Source of the DNA: Haplosporangium gracile
Taxonomy: Eukaryota > Mortierellomycota > Mortierellomycetes > Mortierellales > Mortierellaceae
Direction: 5' to 3'
Length of the DNA: 10,230 bases
Assembly: GCA_015499985.1 (NCBI GenBank)
Contig: JAAAUF010000886.1
Location: 1 to 10,230 of the forward strand
Each line of letters starts with the position of its first letter. The first letter of the stretch is position 1. A program made the position numbers and the translations under genes. Shown piece by piece: positions 7,201 through 10,230 of the stretch. Below the pieces are notes generated by a model. That model was given only the letters and a program-made list of their open reading frames with translations. It did not search any database and was not told where the DNA came from.

Positions 7201-9429
7201 CAAACGCGGCAGGACGGTACATAGCAAATCCTTTGTGTTTGTACAGGATGGGACGACCTTGCATGGCCATAGGCAGTTCGGCTTGGGAAATCAGGGCGTT
7301 GAAAAGCAGGGAGAAAAACAATACACCTCCACGAGTGAAGGCACCGCTGGTGTCCATGGGCAAAAGGAAGAAGACACTTCCGACAATGATGGCCTTGATG
7401 ACGTTCGAGGCATAGCGAGAGATCACCGAGGTCATGTCACCCCTGGTGAGCTGGAACTGGCGGACGGTGAGAGCCTTGACTTGACCGACAAAGTTGATGG
7501 TATAGGGGTTCTCGACAGAGACGTGCTTCTGTTTCTGCTGCCTGGTGGCGTCCTTGAACTCGGCGGCGGGGTTCTTGTCTTGAACTTCTTCCTGGTAAGC
7601 AATACGCTCTTGCTCAATGTTGGTGTAGAAGGACGAGGCCTTGAAGGCCACCTCAAACTCTTTGGGTGTGCGAGGGACACGACCCTCGAAACCGGGGCGG
7701 GCTCTGCGCTCATGGGGATCGGTGATGGCGGTTAAGTAATCGGCGGTGGTCTGACGAGCAGGGCACTCAAATCCGAGGTCGATAAAGTACTGGCGAGCCT
7801 CGTTGGCAGGTCCAAAGTAGATGCAGTGACCCTCGTAGAGAAGGATGGTCTTGTCAAAGAGGTCGTAGATGTTCTCGGACTATCGATGCATTGATGGATG
7901 GATGGATGGATGGATGGATGGATGGATAGAAGGTTAGCATTGTGCCCATTCAGAAATATTAGAAAGATGGTAACAATGAGAGTAGCGATGGACTTACGGC
8001 CTGGTAGATGGTGACCACGGTGGCCTTGTGGAGGAGGTTCTGTTGTTGGATCAAAAGAAGAGAGACAAAGCAGAAAGATGTCAGTGATCAAAATCAGTCG
8101 AGTTGCCGCCAAAATTTAACAAACGTCCTAAATATGGCTTACGGTTTGAACGCGGAGGGACTTGACATAGTCAAGAGCCGAGGAGGCATCGAGACCACGA
8201 GTGGCACCGTCCCACATGTTGACAGATGAGCGGGTAGCCATCTGCTCAGCAATCGACAGACGCTTGCGCTCACCACCAGAGATACCACGGATGAAGGCGT
8301 TACCAACAACAGTCTCGACCTGTTTGGTGAGACCGTACATCTTGGTGAGGACATCAAGGAACTCGCTGACAAACTCCTTGCGGTGGTCCTGCAGACGTCT
8401 AGTGGGCGTCTTAGTCTTGAGGGCCATCTCGAGTGTCTGACGGACAGTCAAGGTCGGGTAATGGAAATCATCTGGTGGATTGAATAACATAGAGGCACAT
8501 AATCATTAGTGGCAATGGCCGGGTAATCGATTATCATTCACCACACCACTCATGCATCCAAATGACAGCTACATGATGCACCCATCGACAAATAAATAAA
8601 CAAGCAAATCTTTACCTTCTTGGTTGTACAAGACTTCACCGCGATGATGTTGGGCAATCTGCTCAGGCGTAAAAGGGCCGTAAGAGACGCTACCAGTCAC
8701 TTCCTTGTAGTTCTTGCGGTCATTGGCAAGGACACGAAGAAGGGTCGAGCATCCAGCACCAGGGCGACCGAGGACCAGGACCATTTCACCATCACGACAG
8801 AAACCGTTCATGGGTTGGATAATGGTGCGAGTGATAGTCTTGGGACGTGAAGGGGCGCGAGAGAAGCACTTCTTGGCCCAGAACCAAGGGTTGACCAGGT
8901 TAGAGATGCCAATGAAAGGATCGGCAAAGGTACCGCCAAACTGGGCACCGACGCCCTCACCTTGAACCTCGAGGTTCTCCCAGACAACACCGAGGTTGCG
9001 GCGCTTGATTCCGGCGGCTTGAGCCTGGGGCATGACGTTCTGGAGGTACTCGGTCAAATCAAAATCTCCTCCAAAGCCATCATCGGGTCCCTTTTGGCCA
9101 GTAGTGACTCTATAGAGGGACGAACGCTTGGTAAGCTGACGCTCGAGCTTCTTGAAGTCCTTCTCGGCGGAAATGACGTTGACCTTGGAAGGTCCCTCGC
9201 CCCAGCGACCGCTGATGGCATCCTCATAGGTGCCGTGCTCAGAGCTGGTCTCCTCGGACTCGTCCTCATCGAGCTCCTGCTTTTCGTTGAAACCAGAGAT
9301 GACAGTCTCCTGTTGTGGCTGCGAGTGTTGCTGTTGCTGCTGTTGTTGAATGTGATGGGATGGGTTTCGCAAGATACCAGGCCGGTTAGGCGGGGCATCC
9401 CCCAAGGTTGTTTCGCTTGGGTTGGACAT
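4300..9429 (-). CDS. PDR/CDR-type (ABCG) full-size ABC drug-efflux transporter
   Basis: Six exons (9429-8616, 8471-8143, 8039-7998, 7879-7034, 6949-5179, 5054-4300) give 4557 nt and 1518 residues, the usual length for fungal PDR pumps, which export drugs, azoles, lipids or toxins across the plasma membrane using ATP. The order is NBD1-TMD1-NBD2-TMD2. The cytosolic N-terminus has a Gln run (28-34) and an acidic patch. NBD1: Walker A GRPGAGCST (221-229, Cys for Lys as is normal in PDRs), Q270, signature ISGGERKR (335-342), Walker B with WDGATRGLD (358-366), and Tyr393 at the H-loop. TMD1 is about 550-815, with extracellular-loop cysteines 744 and 764. NBD2: Walker A GSSGAGKTT (925-933), Q971, degenerate signature ISVEERKR, Walker B LLFLDE (1052-1057), and His1089. 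TMD2 is about 1230-1510, with loop cysteines 1426, 1442, 1466 and 1469. The ATG at 9429 is the first in at least 350 nt, with an in-frame TAG 21 nt upstream, but its -3 base is T (weak context). All splice junctions restore conserved PDR sequence. The substrate cannot be told. Confidence 0.97.
5055..5178 (-). other. Intron 5 of the ABC transporter gene
   Basis: 124 nt, donor GTAAGT, acceptor AATAG, phase 1 (joins G with TC to make Val1268). It has a long CT-rich tract followed by an A10 run directly before the acceptor. Splicing joins FVIFQIM to MAALLVNMAQPRF at the second helix of TMD2, as the family requires. Confidence 0.93.
6950..7033 (-). other. Intron 4 of the ABC transporter gene
   Basis: 84 nt, donor GTAGGT, a likely branch site at TATTAAC, a T-rich tract and acceptor CATAG, phase 0. 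It joins MTAFFRM to WAAVSATFD inside TMD1. Confidence 0.93.
7880..7997 (-). other. Intron 3 of the ABC transporter gene, with microsatellite
   Basis: 118 nt, donor GTAAGT, branch site TGCTAAC (minus strand, branch A at 7934), acceptor GATAG, phase 0. The space between branch site and acceptor is filled mainly by a CCAT tetranucleotide repeat. Splicing joins TIYQA to SENIYDLFDK, matching the conserved PDR segment. Confidence 0.93.
7893..7928 (+). repeat. GATG tetranucleotide microsatellite (CATC on the coding strand)
   Basis: Eight GATG units in a row (7893-7924), then one variant GATA. It sits wholly inside intron 3 of the transporter, between branch site and acceptor. Being intronic, length changes would not shift the reading frame, but they would change the branch-to-acceptor distance. 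Confidence 0.9.
8040..8142 (-). other. Intron 2 of the ABC transporter gene
   Basis: 103 nt, donor GTAAGC, likely branch site CACTGAC, CT-rich tract, acceptor AACAG, phase 0. With intron 3 it isolates a 42-nt exon (7998-8039) coding for NLLHKATVVTIYQA. Confidence 0.92.
8472..8615 (-). other. Intron 1 of the ABC transporter gene
   Basis: 144 nt, donor GTAAAG, likely branch site CACTAAT, acceptor CCAG, phase 1 (joins G with AT to make Asp272). Splicing restores the conserved NBD1 Q-loop segment YNQEDDFHYPTLTV. Confidence 0.92.
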
Positions 9430-9800
9430 GGAGTATTGCGAACGTGTCTAGAGAGAGAGTAGTCGAGGGTGTGAATGTATGTTTAAATTCAAGGGTGAGA
9501 TGGTGAGTGATATGTACTGTTGAGACAGGTCGTCGGAGATGAAGTTGACGTAGGTTGATTAGAATAAGAATGGAAGGGGGATAAGGCGGGGCTGGAGGTT
9601 GAAGCTTGGAATTGAGGGAATTGAGTAGGGTGTGAGCTGTGGGGTATAGTGGTGGTGTGGGTTGGATGGGTTGGATGCTGGAGTGGAGTAAAGGTGAAGT
9701 GAAGTGAGAAAGTGAGGATGGAAGTTGTACCAAGTATTAAAAATGAGAATGAGAGCGACAGTTGAAGAATTTAGAAGAAATAAAAACATGAAAAGAGAAA
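9430..9800 (-). promoter_or_regulatory. Pyrimidine-rich 5' leader of the ABC transporter gene
   Basis: On the coding strand this stretch is rich in C and T. The only ATG lies at its far end (9789-9787), just 35 bp below the TATA box and so probably not transcribed. A CT-rich tract ending in TAG (9450-9448) directly before the start looks like a splice acceptor, so part of the leader could be an intron. Frames open on this stretch look like low-complexity chance reading and no second gene is proposed. Confidence 0.5.
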
Positions 9801-9806
9801 ACAGGA

Positions 9807-9820
9807 GAAGGAATTCCTTC
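9807..9820. promoter_or_regulatory. Perfect 14-bp palindrome beside the TATA box
   Basis: GAAGGAATTCCTTC reads the same on both strands. It begins 3 bp from the TATA box on the downstream side, a place where a dimeric regulator could affect initiation. The GAA/TTC spacing does not match a heat-shock element, and no PDRE (TCCGYGGA) was found nearby. The binding factor is unknown. Confidence 0.4.
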
Positions 9821-9822
9821 GG

Positions 9823-9831
9823 CCTTTATAG
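9823..9831 (-). promoter_or_regulatory. TATA box of the ABC transporter gene
   Basis: CTATAAAGG on the minus strand, about 395 nt before the start codon. It is the best TATA match in the upstream region and is followed by a long pyrimidine-rich leader, as in many regulated fungal genes. Transcription would then start roughly between 9800 and 9710. Confidence 0.55.
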
Positions 9832-10160
9832 ATGGGTGAGATGAGGATGGACAACGTAAGTACCAGGTGGATGGGTAATGAAATGAAACTTGGCCTGGGG
9901 AAAGATAATGGTAAACAAGTTCTGTGCAAACAAAACAGGAAGAGAAAGACAAGCAGTGCGGGAGGGCGGGCGGGGCGGAGAGACCGATGGGTGAACGCCC
10001 AGAACAGGATTTTTACGATTTCAACTTCAAATGTCTTGCACCCACAAGGGACACAACAAGAAGGAAGGACGCACAAACACATCATACACGTCTTTACAAG
10101 TGAACGCAGACGGGGACAAACAGCACGACTGATCAGTGAATCAATCATCAGCTCATGCTC
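9832..10160. promoter_or_regulatory. Upstream promoter region of the ABC transporter gene
   Basis: No supported gene. A GC-rich block at 9964-9978 (GGGCGGGCGGGGCGG) holds a GCGGGG core that fits C2H2 zinc-finger sites of the Mig1/CreA type, but without the usual AT-rich flank. The 123-codon plus-strand frame from 9832 and the 125-codon minus-strand frame from 10148 have no protein-like character; both are taken as chance. Confidence 0.4.
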
Positions 10161-10229
10161 TCATTTCTGCGCGTTATCTGTGTTGCTGCTGCTGCTGCTT
10201 TGACTGCTGATTGTTCCTGAAGGAGGGGA
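10161..10229 (-). CDS. Possible C-terminal end of an upstream minus-strand gene (very tentative)
   Basis: One minus-strand frame runs from the window edge to a TGA at 10163-10161 and reads SPPSGTISSQ, five or so Ser from AGC repeats, then NTDNAQK. A Ser/Pro-rich tail of this kind is common in fungal proteins, and a tandem gene here would leave about 330 bp before the transporter TATA box. But only 22 codons are visible, other frames are also open, and the Ser run comes from a GCT microsatellite (10185-10199). It could equally be non-coding. Confidence 0.15.
   Translation of the reverse strand, partial: SPPSGTISSQSSSSSNTDNAQK
10185..10199 (+). repeat. GCT trinucleotide repeat (5 units)
   Basis: Five GCT units (AGC on the minus strand) close to the right edge of the window. 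Trinucleotide repeats are enriched in coding sequence because length changes keep frame, which is weak support for a gene end here. Confidence 0.7.
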
Positions 10230-10230
10230 T

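Noticed and set aside
7432..7713. Minus-strand Ser/Pro/Arg-rich frame within the transporter gene
   Set aside because: Out-of-phase shadow of exon 4, whose true frame matches conserved PDR sequence throughout.
7893..7928. CRISPR or satellite array
   Set aside because: The unit is only 4 bp with no spacers; it is an ordinary microsatellite inside a eukaryotic intron.
9559..9789. Upstream open frame of 76 codons in the transporter leader
   Set aside because: Its ATG is only 35 bp below the TATA box and so probably not in the mRNA; the product is low-complexity. Kept only as a remark on the leader.
9807..9820. Heat-shock element reading of the palindrome
   Set aside because: HSEs need GAA and TTC separated by 2 bp in alternating order; here the spacing is wrong.

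Overview
This is a nuclear, fungal-type genome window. The evidence is short spliceosomal introns (76 to 144 nt) with GTAAG-like donors and CTAAC-like branch sites, pyrimidine-rich promoters and leaders, no bacterial-style operons or ribosome binding sites, and a full-length fungal PDR-type ABC transporter. CTG reads sensibly as Leu inside membrane helices, so the standard code applies. The overall style suggests an early-diverging filamentous fungus, possibly Mortierella-like, but that is an impression and not something the sequence proves.

Layout, left to right. (1) Bases 4-132 (+) are the last 42 codons of an Arg-Gly-Gly-rich protein, probably an RNA-binding or nucleolar protein whose body lies outside the window. 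(2) Bases 133-1097 are intergenic: a 3' UTR with an AATAAA, then T tracts, a TATA-like element and a CT-rich promoter/leader. (3) Bases 1098-3732 (+) encode a protein I do not recognise, about 852 residues after removal of one intron. It is largely disordered and carries 14 copies of an Asp-Ile-Ser motif, Thr-rich linkers and an acidic tail. A simple longest-ORF reading starts at 1438 and misses the first exon at 1098-1211. (4) Bases 3733-4299 separate two convergent genes and hold facing poly(A) signals. (5) Bases 4300-9429 (-) encode a complete PDR/CDR-type (ABCG) drug-efflux transporter of about 1518 residues in six exons. (6) Bases 9430-10230 are its pyrimidine-rich leader and promoter, with a TATA box, a perfect palindrome and a GC-rich box; a weak hint of another minus-strand gene end lies at the right edge.

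The genes are independent transcription units. Nothing ties them into a pathway, and there is no mobile element, CRISPR array, tRNA or rRNA that I can see. The transporter would work in the plasma membrane as an ATP-driven exporter. The most novel item is the Asp-Ile-Ser repeat protein: its 14 motif copies differ mostly at synonymous codon positions, which argues that the peptide motif is under selection. A second item is a CCAT microsatellite lying between the branch site and acceptor of a transporter intron.
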